A stretch of DNA of 64,000 nt from Melieria omissa. Its lineage: Eukaryota; Arthropoda; Insecta; Diptera; Ulidiidae. Both the position numbers and the translations under genes were made by a program. How positions within the stretch are numbered: position 1 is the first letter of the stretch; each line of letters opens with the position of its first letter. Of the stretch, positions 32,063-44,460 are shown in pieces. The DNA is taken from assembly GCA_963971225.1 (NCBI GenBank), contig OZ020267.1:124574068-124638067 (forward strand). Direction: 5' to 3'. Below the pieces are notes generated by a model, which saw only the letters and a program-made list of their open reading frames with translations, was not told where the DNA came from and searched no databases.

Positions 32063-32930
32063 TTAACCCTTTGCTGACTTCGTTCCATTCTTATGAACAA
32101 ATAATTGTCTTATTATGTCTCATTTGAAGTGTTTTCACCATATTTTAAGTCAATCGGGCTCTCAAATCATGTGTTCCCCCATACCAGTTCTTAACCCATC
32201 GTTGACCCTGCAAGATTTTGCTTTTCCACAAAAGTAAAAAACACCTGTCGATATATTTATCACTTGGACCACGTTCACCAAGTGACTTCAACTTTAAAAT
32301 AAAATTGTATATCTCCATACAAACCTTAACCCATTTTTGACCTCCTAAATTTTGATTTTTAACAAAGGGAAAAACATCTACTTTTACCAAGTTTGAAGTC
32401 AAAAAGTGTCAAAAATCGTATTCCTTCATACAAACTTTTAACCCTTGGTTCACCCCTCTTAGTTGTGATTTAAAAAAAATCTAAAATACGTGTTTAATTA
32501 TTTTCGATTGGAAGCACTTTTACCAAGTTTAAAGTCAATAGGTCGCTTAAGTCATGGTTTTTTACAGTTTTTGCATATAAACTTTTAACCCGTCACTGAC
32601 CCCGTTAGTTTTGTATTTTCCAAAAAATAAGAAACATGTATCGAATTACTTCTCATTAAGAGTACTTTCACTATGTTTGAAGTCAAAAAGCATATAAAGT
32701 CTTATTTCATTATATAAACTTTAAACTCTTGGTTCACCCAAGTTTTGATTTTCAAAAAAACTAGAAACACGTGGCAACTTTTTTTGGGTTTCAAGTGTTT
32801 TCACCAATCTTGAGGTCAATAAGCCAATCGGTTCAGAGCTTTTTCGTGGTCTTTCCGCATGCGAACCTTAACCCTGAGATCACCATGCTAAATTTTGATT
32901 TTCGAAAAAATGAAAAATACCTGTCGAATT
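32063..32930. repeat. Degenerate satellite, period about 135 bp
   Basis: About seven units each begin TTAACCC (or TTAAACT) followed by a GACC/CACC word, then AGTTTTGATTTTC, AAAATAAGAAACAC, CACTTTCACCAAGTTTGAAG, TCAATAAG and CATACAAAC. Starts at about 32064, 32190, 32327, 32438, 32585, 32720 and 32867 give spacings of 111-148 bp. No gene. Confidence 0.7.
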
Positions 32931-34532
32931 AGTTTAGGTTCAGAATTATCCAGGATCTACTTAGATGGATTCACAGATCTGTTATGTTCAGAAAATATTA
33001 AAGAAGAACATCGTTATGACAAACCGGAGGCACCCTGTGGTCTGAGTATTATATTTTCTGTACCAACTTTACACTTTTAGTGCAACAATAAAGCACATTG
33101 TGGTAAATCTGGCACCCACTTTGTTGTTGTTTAATATTTACTATCATTTTTTATATTCATTATTCTATTTACTTGTTGTTGTGAATACCACCATGCAGCT
33201 CTACCCACCCAATCACCCAACAATCTATCACTACCTCAGCTCTAACTGCCCTTCTATTTACCTCTCTCTCTCACACACTCTTTCTCTTCTTCTTGCTCAT
33301 TCTTGATCGCACGTTCTGGCCAACTGTTTGCAATTGAAATTTTCTGCATTTTGTTGCACTCTTTGCGGTGTTCTATGAAACTCGCTGGAGCTGTAAACTG
33401 GAATTCAAGGCAATTTATTGCTGGCACGCCCACTTTATGAAACACCACAAAGCTGCAAATTCTTTTCATTAAACTCGATAATATTTTCCTTTATTTACTG
33501 ATTTTTTTGTGTGTTCGGTTTTGTATCTGTTGTTGTTGCTGTTGTTGTCTCTAGCGATGATTGGGGGGAACGATGTATTGTGTGCTCAACACAATATAAT
33601 TAAAATCAACACGCCAGATGTTCGAAGCTTTCGAAGATGTTGAAATGTGCGAACAACTGATAAGCCGGTGTTGGCGCACTGTATGCGGAGCATAAGCGCC
33701 AAAACAATAACAACAATAACATTAAATTCTTCAAGTAGTATAAGACAATAGCAACAACAAGCGAGCGAATATATAACCAGAACCAGTGCGGGGCAGATTT
33801 TTTTCGTTTTGGTTCAGTCAAGTTGGTACATGAGACTGAAAAGACCCATTTTGGAGGACATTGAAGGACATTGTGGCTAATTTACTGGGTGTGGAAAACA
33901 TCAAAGTAGAAAAACCAAAATAGTTAAATGCAAATATTCTCATTGCATCTAATACTGATAAAACTCTCTTAGAACTTGTGGAACTTGTAGTAGAATTTCA
34001 ACTCGGAACTGTAGAGTGAAAATTAGAAAAAGTAAAAAAAAACACAGGATCAAAAAGGAGAACAATAAATTTTGTATGAAAAATAAGGTTGCCCAACCAC
34101 TACAGCAACCGAAAAAGGCCTGTGATGTAGATCTAAATATCAACTTATTTGTCATAATAGCAAAAAGGGGATAAGCCATGCATTGAAAGTTCTGATTAAT
34201 TAAAAAAAATTGGGAAGTCTCAACCAGAAAGCAGAAAACATTGTGCATAAATTGCGTGTGGCCAACGATGCTGTGGGAAGGGGCGCGAAACTCATTAGAG
34301 ACTATAATGACGTTCTGTGACATAGAAAACATTTTTCGCTCCAGGCTGCCTGCGCTAGGAGTATCTGTCATGAAAAATAACTGAAGGAAAACTTCACATT
34401 TTCTTACAAAAATCAAATACGTTTTCTTTTTAGCACTGAATTAGGATTGCAATTTCATTCAAATTGGAGAAGTTAATGGGGTTTCGACAAGAAAATTTGA
34501 TTTTTGCTTTATAGAGGTCCAAGAGTTGACAA
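32931..34532. other. Unique sequence, no gene seen
   Basis: Holds a CT-rich tract (33255-33300) and (GTT)n near 33527-33550. A minus-strand frame of 155 codons (33949-34416) is Phe/Leu-rich with no domain. No inverted ends recognised. Confidence 0.4.
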
Positions 34533-35120
34533 CCTCACAGCTCCGATTGTATGAGAGACGCCCTATGGTGGTGAATTTCTGATCCTTAATTAATTTTGTA
34601 TTTTTTGTACTAGAAAATGCTGCCGATCGCTGAATAAATCATACAAATTGGCTTAGTAGCTTCCGAGATATGATGCTTCCTCACAGCTCCGATTGTATGA
34701 GAGACGCCCTCTGGTGGTGAATTTCTGAACCTTAAATAATTTTGTATTGTTTGTACTAGAAAATGTTGCCGATCACTGAATAAATCATTAAAATTGGCTT
34801 AGTAGTTTTTGAGATATGATGTTTCGCTTAATTTACTGGATTTACAAGTGGGGAGCCAATTCCATAGAAAATGGCCATTTTTGTATGGCAGCCCCCTTTA
34901 GACTTGGAGATAGCGGATAGATATGTTTGGAAGAAACATTCGGAAGAGAAAATAAATGACGGTTGGTCTTACACTTGATATATCTGGGGGCAACCTGTGA
35001 GCAGTTGGGTCCTATTATATAAAAACGATTATTTTTTATGGGAGCCCCATGAAGTGTTGGAGTTAAGGTATAAATATGTTTGAAAGAAATGTTCAGTAGG
35101 CAAAACTAGTGGGGGTGAGT
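34533..35120 (+). repeat. Unknown complex repeat with 146-bp tandem duplication
   Basis: CCTCACAGCTCCGATTGTAT begins two units of 146 bp (34533-34678 and 34679-34824) that share GAGACGCCCT, GGTGGTGAATTTCTGA, GTACTAGAAAATG and GATATGATG with about 10% differences. Downstream, a second looser repeat (about 34870 and 35035) shares TATGGSAGCCCC and ATATGTTTGRAAGAAA. It looks like part of a dispersed element of unknown class. Confidence 0.6.
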
Positions 35121-35368
35121 CATAGATCTTAACCCTCTAAGAGCAACTTCTGAGCAGCTGTGGAGCAATTTGTCAAATTTCTCAGCTTTTTCGGGAACTT
35201 AGATCTCAATGCGAAACTATTTAACCATTTAGTTTGGCTCATACTTTTCGCTGTACTTTTTCACAAAACTGCAAGAAATGAGAGGTTCTTCAACATCGAT
35301 AATCCATTATTAAGAATCTCCATACCACACTGTCTACTGCAGAGCTATCATAGCTGGCCTGACACTTT
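35121..35368. other. Unique spacer
   Basis: No feature recognised. Confidence 0.35.
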
Positions 35369-35459
35369 TTAACCCTTTCCGACATGAAAATAACAGCCCG
35401 CTGTATGAATTGTAAGGGCTGTAGTCCAATATATTGGATATTGTGACTGAAAGGGTTAA
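35369..35459 (+). mobile_element. 83-bp TTAA MITE, copy 3
   Basis: Body 35373-35455, TTAA on both sides, same orientation as copy 1. This copy has the most changes (for example AACAGCCCGCTG for AAACCCGTTCTG, and the palindrome ends GGATA). It is still exactly 83 bp. Confidence 0.85.
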
Positions 35460-38400
35460 AAGCATCTCAACGCAGAAGATGAACTAACTGCATTGGACAA
35501 GTGCAGGAAGTGTGCAGAGCATGGCGTCCAAGTATTCTATCTTTGGAGCACATTCTCTACTTCTGAGCAGCTTTAGCTAGATTTCGCTTTACATGTCTGA
35601 TTGCCTCGTATTTCCCTGGGTTGGTTGAGATTCCTTAGTTTGATATCAAATCCACTAAAAATACATGCAACAAATCCTGATTCAACCGCTTTTAACGCCA
35701 ACTAACTCCATCTGGTACCACTAGGGACTCAATCGGTCCCTTAGTCCAGCAACTCATACCAACTTTTATACGTATGAGAAATTTTTCCGCATTGCAATGT
35801 TACCGCAAGACCCAAGTTGACGTACACCGACCCCAACTTGTGTAGAGTACCGAAACATAGGCAACGGCAAAAGGGTTCCAATGAAACAACTAGCAGCGGC
35901 AGCAGCACTTCAGTCCATCGTCGAGTGCGTTGAATGTGAAAAAGGCATGGCGCGCATTTCTCTGGCCGAGTGCTCAGTTATTAGTTGCAATGGCGAGCGT
36001 TGAAATTGCTCGCATTGCACTTGAAAGTGTAGTTGGGAAAGCTGTCGTTCTTGTTGTTGTTGTTGCTACAACCTATCATTAAAATGGGCATGTGCAGAAA
36101 AAATCGTACGGCAGGGCAGACCAGGTGATTGGGTGTGAGGCGGCGGCGGTACGGAAAAACCCCACAGTGCAGCAGCGCGCGAAATTCTGCCAAAGGAAAA
36201 GTCGCAAAGTAGCCAAACGACAGCAATAGCAGCAGCAGCAATCAGCGAACGACAACAAATCGTAATCATGCAACGCAACGCAACTCAACGCAACGCAGCA
36301 GTGGTCAACGACGACTGCGCTGGAATTTTCATTGGTTTCTGAATTATGCTGGCCGGCGAAATTATGATGTGGCTGCAGCAACATGCGGCCGAATGCCAGC
36401 ATGCTGCGCCAACTATTCGCAGCGACTTGCACTCGGTTGCTCATTGACTCATCTTCGTCAGGCGTGCGTGTTGCACAGTGGTCTATGCAACAACAACAGC
36501 AACAGCGACATGTGTACGCGTTGCTGTTGCTGTGTTCGTGTGTGTGCGTGAGTGTTGCTGCGGCATCTGCGGTATGCCAGCGGTGCGTTCGCATCATCAT
36601 CAGCAGCAACAACAACAACAACAACGGCAGCAGCGACACTGACCAGCTGCCGGCGGCCGTAAATCATGCATTGCAACTATGCGCAATGCGCAGCAGCCGA
36701 TTGAATAGAATTTTGAAAGCAATAAACTCGAATTATGCGGCGATGATATCCACCACGCAGTGTGGAAGGATGTTGTCAACTCTGCGCCGGCATTCCGCGC
36801 GCTCCAAAAGGAAATTTATTGCAGCGAATCTGCTCGGCCGCTGCGCTCAGTCGTCGATGCAGAAAGTGAAAAAGCATTTAGCAATGCATTGTTGCGTGCT
36901 CGACTGTCGCCGTGGAGGAAGAGTGCGAATTGAATAATGTTTTCCTTACTTGCTGATGTAATAACTGAAGCGACCCGATTGCGTTGCATTCTAAAAGCGG
37001 CCGAGCCATGAATTTTTCAGTGAAACTGACGTAAGCTATGGTCATGCTGGGGGGATTCTTGTGATGCGCGGAAAGTTAATCGAAATTAAATTGTTGACAG
37101 CATTCGACACTGCACACTGGCCACTGTGTTCGATTGATCTCATTAGGCAGGGAAATTACTCAACGCTTTCGACGGAATTGTCGGTATGCAATAGTGAACT
37201 GTTGCTCAACACTTCTCACGACGAATCAGATATTTTATAAATGTATTGTGAATTCTTTATTTTTGAAATTATCAGTTATAAAAATTTCAATTTAGTTGTA
37301 AAAAAATTAAATTGTAATAAATTATAATATTTTTCGGTGAATTTAGATATTTTTTTCCTTCAATCTACTTTGATCCAAGATTCTACATTTTCAAAATCAG
37401 CATGACATTATTTTTTTCCTTAACTTCTTCTTCTTCTTTTAATTTCTTTTTGGACGTTTGTTTTAAATCCTAAAAATAAAAAATATATAAGGTGTAAGTA
37501 GTAAAAGGAATTTCCCAGTTTTTTGAACGGAATTGAAGGCCTAATTTACCATAGTTAGAATGATTCGCTTAAAATTTTGAGGTTAGAAATCAATAAGGAC
37601 GAGCTTATTGACAAAAAACTGGGACGATCAATTTTCAAAAGCTTCTCTTGAGGCAAATTGTTCACCAGGACAATTGTTCGCCACAAACAGGAATAACTTC
37701 TTTGCCAAGACTTTGACTCCCAACCAAGCTCCCGGAATTTCTGGCGAGTCACTATTGATGTTTTTTTGGTTTTTTTCTATTGGCCAAAGCTGACCGCTTC
37801 AGGCTGATTGGTTTTTACAGTCATTCCAATTATTCATAGTACAGGTCCAAATTAAAAGTTTGGCCGTGGGAGTGCACCTCATAGTGGTTTGGTTGGATGA
37901 GTGGTTGCTCCAAAGCACAAATAGCACATTAAGTGCCGTTTTGGTGTCATATCCTTATATGAGTTGTTATTGGCTGGTATTTTAAATAGCCTTTGCGAGA
38001 TCCAGGAAGCGTAGAAGTCTACTGATCTCCATTGTTGAAATTGCACTGAGGTCTTTTGGAAAGAGAGTCCCGGGTTAAGCAACGCTAACATGAACATAAA
38101 AATGGGTCAATGTCTTTCTCTCCTCCCAACAACTGCGATAATGATTGAAAAGTATTAGCCGGGCTGCGTGTTCCCCAATTGCAAATTAATGAATTGCAGT
38201 GAAACACCTCGGTACTCACCGGGGTGTTGATGATTACATGATTATGAAATTATATTTAACTTTGTCTGCACACATGGTTGCATTTACCTCTCAGAAGTAC
38301 ACTCAAAGTCTCTTCAAATATTTTAAGAGATCATGAAGTGTAAAATCTGTCAATGTGCTTTATTGTTATTTGAGCATAATTTCATATTTTTCTTCTGTCA

Positions 38401-38517
38401 GACAGTTGGCTGAGTTCATGAATACCTCTATTATTAAGTACGAAATGTATTAGCTGTCTTATTTGCATATAACATAAGCCATAACAACAACAATGCGTAT
38501 GAGTAGTAAAATGTATG
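35460..38517. other. Unique sequence with GC-richer core
   Basis: 35860-36950 is GC-richer with CAG/CAA and GTT tracts (36048-36066, 36225-36245, 36485-36505, 36600-36635). Frames up to 186 codons on both strands run through these triplets and have no domain. From 37200 to 38517 the DNA is AT-rich and unique, with CTT-rich sequence at 37420-37440. No element ends recognised. Confidence 0.4.
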
Positions 38518-39449
38518 TACAGTGGGCGACAAAAGTCTACGTACGACGCCCCTTTCTGCTATCTGAGAAGTCCAAACTCAAAATGGATTTGTACTGATAC
38601 CGATCCATATTACCTCTCACAAACACCAAATTCCCTACTCCAGATGCAGCGACAGCGCCCCAAACCATCACATGCCCACCAACCATGCTTGACAGTAGGA
38701 ACTAAGTGTTTCGAGTCAAATTCCAAACAAAGTTTTCGGTTCTTTTCACTTATAAACGGTTTCTTGCGTGGAGTTCTGCTGTGGAAACCATTATTATTCA
38801 AAGCTCTTTGAACTGTTCTTGGATGCACAGTCGTATCCGATCTCGTTGCTAACTCTGCGGCCAACTTAGTGGCTTCCACTTTTCGATTTTGATTAACTTC
38901 TTTCAAAATTAATGATATATCTCGGCGATTCAGCTTCCTTGGATGACCACTGCGCGGTTTATTTTCAACACTTTTGTTATTTTTGTAGGTATTAAAGATG
39001 GATTAAATTGTTGATTTAGTTAAATTTAATAATTTTATTCATGTCTGTATTTAATGACTGATGAAAGTTTCGCAGATAATTTGATATTTCTTTTCGAGGA
39101 GCCATTTTCGTAACCACGCACTTTTGAAATGCAACTAAATACAATCAATGCAGTGTCTGCTACCAAGCACAAACGCAAAATATAGATAACGGTACTTTCC
39201 CGTTATTATCTAGCAAGACACAATAACATAAAGCATGAAATGCGTGACGTACGTAGACTTTTGTCATTGCATTTTTTTCGTTTTTTGTGAATAATTTGTT
39301 AAGTTTCAAATGAAGGAGGTCAAGTTTTGTTATGCATTCATAAAAAAAGATTTAAAACAAAACTGCGTCATTACTTTTTTTCTTATTGCATTTGGACTTC
39401 TCAGATAGCAGAAATGGACATCGTACGTAGACTTTTGTCGCCCACTGTA
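38518..39449 (-). mobile_element. Tc1-like transposon, 928 bp, internally deleted
   Basis: TA at 38518-38519 and 39448-39449 flanks a body with nearly identical inverted ends of about 58 bp: CAGTGGGCGACAAAAGTCTA, then CGTACGA, then TTTCTGCTATCTGAGAAGTC. An extra copy of the TIR core (ACGTACGTAGACTTTTGTC) lies inside the right end at about 39248, an IR/DR-type arrangement in which transposase binds two sites per end. The transposase remnant is on the minus strand. Full-length Tc1 elements are about 1.3-1.6 kb, so roughly a third is missing. Confidence 0.9.
38540..39112 (-). pseudogene. Tc1-like transposase remnant
   Basis: Reading from 39112 an ATG starts MAPRKEISNYLR. Frames are then broken until KNNKSVENKPRSGHPRKLNR (GRPR-like hinge between the two helix-turn-helix units), followed by an intact stretch from about 38940 to 38690 including HPRTVQRALNNNGFHSRTPR. 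After KHG a one-base insertion near 38685 shifts the frame; in the corrected frame a GGHVMVWGAV-type block follows, the conserved region after the first catalytic Asp in this family. The segment bearing the first Asp and the C-terminal half are deleted, and the frame runs straight into the left TIR. Non-functional. Confidence 0.85.
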
Positions 39450-41639
39450 AATATGTATTTATATATGAAACAATTACTATTTGTTTGGGGGAGGCAAGGC
39501 GGATACTGCCGACACATTCAACCCGCATATGTCAGAAAATTAAAATTTTTGAAAGAGCTCACATTTTCGCTGCACATTACAACATTTTGCAGCGTTGTTG
39601 AAGGTGTTGCCACCGCTGTTGGGTTGGGCTATTGAAGTGGTAAATCCACAACAACAACAATAAAAACAACAAAAGGTGTAAAAGTTAAACAGAAAGCAAA
39701 GCGGTGGGCGAAACTTATTAGCTGGTCGACACAGCCGCCGCAGTGAGTAGTGTGATGTAATTTTGCACCTGTTGTGGTTTGTTGATTAATATTGCATCCT
39801 AATGGTTGTATTTTATATTTTAAATGATGGCAAAAATTGCTGCGAACGTTTTATGAAAACGTTTAATTAAAATGTGAAATGTTTGCGATGGGCTTTTAGA
39901 TGCAACGATACAGGCGGCAATTAGCGATAAAGCAGCTAAGTGACTGCGGAAATTAACGGCGCAGCGATTGGCCGCGACTTAAAATACGCACAAATTAACG
40001 CAACGAAGCCAGTGCGACAGGAGCGAACAGGACAGTGAAAGGGCCGAAGTGTTAACGAATATTGAGAAAAGTGCAGCAGGCAAACGGTGGGAAAATGCAG
40101 CGAACGCGTGGGGAAGCGCAGAGCAGAGCTGGAAGGACGAGACGAACAAATGTTGTGGCCAGAATTGAAAGCACTTGCAGTGTAATCAAAGGCGTAATAA
40201 GAGCGTCGAGCAACAACAACAGGAACGCCAACGAACAAGTGAAAAACACAACAGCGATGCGTAATTATTGGATAAGCCAACTGGTGTTGAAAGCAATTTT
40301 AAAAATGATGAGTATGAGCGCGTGTTTTCCTGCCCGTGGCCGGTCGCATTGCGTCGACTTGGCTGCATGAACTGCCAGCAATTGGCGCACACCAGCAGAG
40401 TCAGCAGAGTGTCGGGGAGTGCTCGAAGAACGCGACGGCGCATACCTGGGCCCTTTTGTGCAACGAAAACAAAACAAAAAAAAAACAAAAACCGAATAAG
40501 CAGCTTTATCGCTTATTAAAAATCATTTCGCTCTTCGTATGCGGTGCGCCATTTTTTTGTAAGTTTTTTTTTTTATTACTTGACTTTTTAGTTGTCTTAC
40601 TCTCAACGAGGACTCTGCTAGACTATCGACTGCAGAAAACAAAACCAGAAAAAAATTGCAATTTTGTGTGCCCCAAAGTTTTGACTGCTTGTTGCCCTCT
40701 TTGTCTGCATTCGTCTTTGTTGTTGTACCTTTTGATGCTGTTTTTGTGTTCAGCGTTTTTTTTGTTGCAGCTTTTACCGCTGACTTTGTTATTAACTGAG
40801 CTCAAATGTCGATCAATGCCGTTGATTTCGCTCAATTTCATTACAGCCTCGCAGCTGCAGTCCAGCCGCACCGCCGTTGGTGTCTTTTTTGTGAAAATAT
40901 TTATTCAGCCCCGAAAAATGCGCCGCTGCGACGAGTAGCTGATGTGCGTCCAATGTTAATGCTGCGCCGCACCATCGCTGGTGACGCGCCAATGTGCGGC
41001 TGTGTGTGTGTGTGAATGATGATGACATGCTGTCAGTCAGCCAGTCCGTCATTCACTCACTCAGGCGACCAGCGTGTCCGTCTCTGTTCGAGAGCCCCGT
41101 TGAGCGCATGAGTCAGTTGGCGGTCAGCCAATCCCCTCCTTCTACTCCTTAAGCGCCCCGCTGCCCGCTCAGCACTTGTTCGGTCCACTGTAGGCTGTGG
41201 CCTGTCCACATGTTTGGCGTCTTTGTCCGCTCGCATGTCTGTTCGTTTGTGTGTTTGTGTGTCTGTGTGCCTGCTGCTGCCGTTTGATGTTTGCTGTTCG
41301 CTTTGAGCTGCTGCTTCTGCATTTGCATTGGCAAATTATGGCAAATACACACCTTTCCTGCCATTTTTACCCTCACGTCAGGCGCTCGCCGCAACATCTT
41401 CTTTTTTGCGTTAATACACTTGGAAAAAACTTACGACAAATTGAAATCAGTTTTAGGAAATTGCAAAAATTGTACTAAAAAATTAACAACTTAAAAATTA
41501 AAACTGCAAGAGAACAAAAAGAACATCGAATTCTTAGTTGGAATCTGTTTGTGTTAATGTTAGAAATATTATAAAAATAAAAATTAAACATCTTCTTCTA
41601 TTCACTGTAGACTGAATATACAAATTTAAATTAAAAAAA
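39450..41639. other. Unique block, GC-richer at 39950-41400
   Basis: Contains CAA tracts (39645-39670, 40208-40225), GTT tracts and a (GT)n at 41001-41014. The frames of up to 200 codons (for example 40336-40938) and the minus frames at 39936-40488 overlap, lack domains and follow Leu/Phe-rich simple sequence. From 41410 on it becomes AT-rich and merges with the satellite. Confidence 0.4.
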
Positions 41640-44460
41640 CAAATTTGATAAATCACCCAAAACATCGAATTATTATCTGAAAGTTTCACGTTTTGAAGCT
41701 TCAAATACTATATAGAAGCTAAACGATGTAGAGCTTCAAATATTGTAAAAAAAAAATATTAGTTGCGGGCTTAAAACTCAAAACATAAAAAAAAAACATC
41801 GAATAATTATTTGCAATTATTTGCACAATTTAAAACATTAAAAAAAACCGTTAAGGGGGGAGTACACTTTGATTTTTCAAAAAAAAGTATTTTTTTGTTT
41901 TTGGCTTAAAATGTTCCTTGGGATGTATACTTTAATTTAGAAAAGACTCCAAGTCCGCCAGAATATTCCTTACCGCTTTACGAAGCGATTTCCTAAAACA
42001 TGTACCGGCGCGCTGAGAGAGCATTTTATCTTTAAACGCGTTTATCTCGAAACGGGGCTTTTCAAACTGGCGTGGGAAATAACTCTAACCAGTTATTATT
42101 AAATTTGGATATCGCCTAGGTTTTCTTGTTTAGAATTAAATTCTGCTTAGAAATACGTATCCACATTTTCGATTTTGTCAAAAATGGATTTTTAATCCAC
42201 GATTTTGTAAGCATTTTTAGGGTTAAAAAATGGACTTTTTTTCCTAAGGCCACAACTTTTGAAAACAATTAATTTAAAAAAAATCGGAATACGTATTTCT
42301 AACCCGAATTTCATTACTTATCAGGATTTTGTTCGATTTATGTTCCAGGATCACATGGGAAGGAGTATTTTCTCACGCCGTTTTCCGACTTCCGCGCGAG
42401 GACGCCCGCGCGACCTGGTGCACCGGCCACGGGGGGACGCCAATCGAGTTCAAAAAAATACAAATTGTAGTTCGAAGGATGAGTAATAAATGGGTTATAA
42501 CATATTTGCCCTCCCTGAGTGTTTTATTGCTTAAAAAAATTAACGAAAATGCCTTACTTTTTGGACGTTCAAAGTGTACTCCCCCCTTAATAAGGAAAAT
42601 TGAAAACTTCTAAGCATTCGAAAGCTACATGAGATCATAGAAAACATCGAAATATAAATTATTTATAGTTATTTACATCTCTGCGAGCTTCATGTTTTTA
42701 AGCTTAAACGTGTTCAATGTTCACATCGAATAATTATTTGCGATTATTTGCACAATTTAAAACATTAAAAAGAATTTTAATAAGGAAAATTTATTAAAGT
42801 TGCAAGCTTTAAAAATCAAAACATCGAAGAGAGAAAACATCGAAGTTGCGATTATTTGCACGTTTTAAAAAATTACAAATAATTTTAATAAGGAAAATTT
42901 ATTAATTAAAGTTACAAGCTTAAAAAATCAAAACATCGAACATAGAAAACATCGAAAAATTATTTGTGGATATTTGCACGTTTTGAAAAAATAACAAATT
43001 TTTAATAAGGAAAAATTAAAACTTCTATGCATTCGACAACTACATGAGATCGTAGAAAACATCGAAATATAAATCGTTTGTAATTATTTACAAGTTTGCG
43101 ACTTCCATGTTTTTAACCTTAAAATATTATGAAAATTATATAAAAAAGAATACAAGAATTTACTTCTATGCACTCAAAAACTAAAAGAAATCTTAGAAAA
43201 TATTGAATTGTTTGTTGCAAGCCTCATGTTTAAAACTTAAAAAAATATCAAGAATTAAAAACATCGAATTATTGTCTGCGATTATTAGTACGTTTCAGAA
43301 CATAAAAAGGAAAGAAAATAAAAAATTTCAAGTTTTTTATGCACTCAAAAACAAGAAAAGATCATAGAAAACATCGAAATATTATCTGCAGGCGCCAAGT
43401 TTTAATGGTTCAAATAATAAGAAAAGGAAACTGAAGCATGTTATTTTATGGAATCAAAAAATTATGCACTCCAAAACAAGAAAACATCATAGAAAACATA
43501 GAAATATTATTTGCAGGCGCCAAGTTTTAATGGTTCAAATAATAAGAAAAGTAAACTGAAGTATGTTGTTTTATGGAAGCAAAAAATTATGCACTCCAAA
43601 ACAAGAAAACATCATAGAAAACATAGAAATATTATTTGCAGGCGCCAAATTTTAATGGTTCAAATAATAAGAAAAGGAAACTGAAGCATGTTCTTCTATG
43701 TAATCAAGAAATGCCAAAGATCATTGATAACATCGAATTATTATTTCAAAGCTGTACGAAAGCATAAAATATTATGAGAAGGAAAATGAAGAATCTTCTG
43801 TGCACTCAAAGACTACGTGAGAACGTAGAAAACATCGCTTACATTAAGTATTAAAAAAGCTTACGAAAGATCATAGGAAACATCGAATTATGAATGATAA
43901 GGAAAATTCAAAGTTTTCTATACACTTGAAAACAAGAAGGGATCATAGAAAACATCGAAATATTATCTCCAAGGGTCAAGTTTCAAATATTAAGAAAATG
44001 AAAACTATGTAATCGAAAACTGCTAAAGATTCTAAAAAACATCGAATTAAAAAAATGCTAAAGATCATAGAAAACATGGAATTATTATTTGGATGCTGTC
44101 CGTTTTAAACTATAAAATATTATGAAAAGGAAAATTAAGAATTTTCTATGCACTCAAAAACTACGAGAGATCATAGAAAACATCGCTTCATCAAAACATT
44201 GGATTATCATTGTGAAGCTGCACTTTCTAAAGCTTAAAATACAAAATAGAAAACAATGAATCTTCTTCTATGCACTCGAACACAACAAGTTGCGACGTTG
44301 TTTAATTAAAACATAGAAGAAGAAAACATCGAATTATTATTCGTTTTGAAACGTGAACAGCTTTTAATTAAGAAATTAAGGAATTTTTATATTTACACGC
44401 GAAACCTACGAGGGGTTATGGAAAACATCGAATTATTATTTAGAACCTTCAAAAAAAGAT
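41640..44460. repeat. AAACATCGAATTATT satellite, local 125-bp period
   Basis: Degenerate units repeat GATCATAGAAAACATCGAAT, TATTATTTGCA and TATGCACTCAAAAACTA words throughout. The best-preserved part (about 43370-43720) has GCAGGCGCCAAGTTTTAATG at 43388, 43513 and 43638, exactly 125 bp apart and almost identical. The array is interrupted by a TTAA element at 41851-42590. No coding potential. Confidence 0.8.
41851..42590. mobile_element. TTAA element of 732 bp with GGGGGGAGTACACTTTGA ends
   Basis: TTAA at 41851-41854 and 42587-42590. Both ends read GGGGGGAGTACACTTTGA inward, an 18-bp perfect TIR. It sits inside the AAACATCGAATTATT satellite, and other satellite units contain TTTTAATAAGGAAAAT uninterrupted (42777-42792), the empty-site equivalent, confirming TTAA duplication. 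The interior has a pair of inverted GAAATACGTAT words (about 42150 and 42293) and a GC-rich island at 42370-42440. The longest frames (75-94 codons) lack a DDE transposase. Non-autonomous; piggyBac-like by target only. Confidence 0.85.

Noticed and set aside
33949..34416. 155-codon minus-strand frame
   Set aside because: Phe/Leu-rich, no signal peptide or domain, no splice or poly(A) context.
36079..36937. 184-186 codon frames on both strands
   Set aside because: Both pass through CAA/GTT triplet tracts (poly-Q/poly-N, poly-L/poly-C) and neither has a domain or coding bias.
40336..40938. 200-codon plus-strand frame
   Set aside because: Leu/Phe-rich sequence through T-rich and GTT repeats with no recognisable domain; competing frames on the opposite strand are similarly long.
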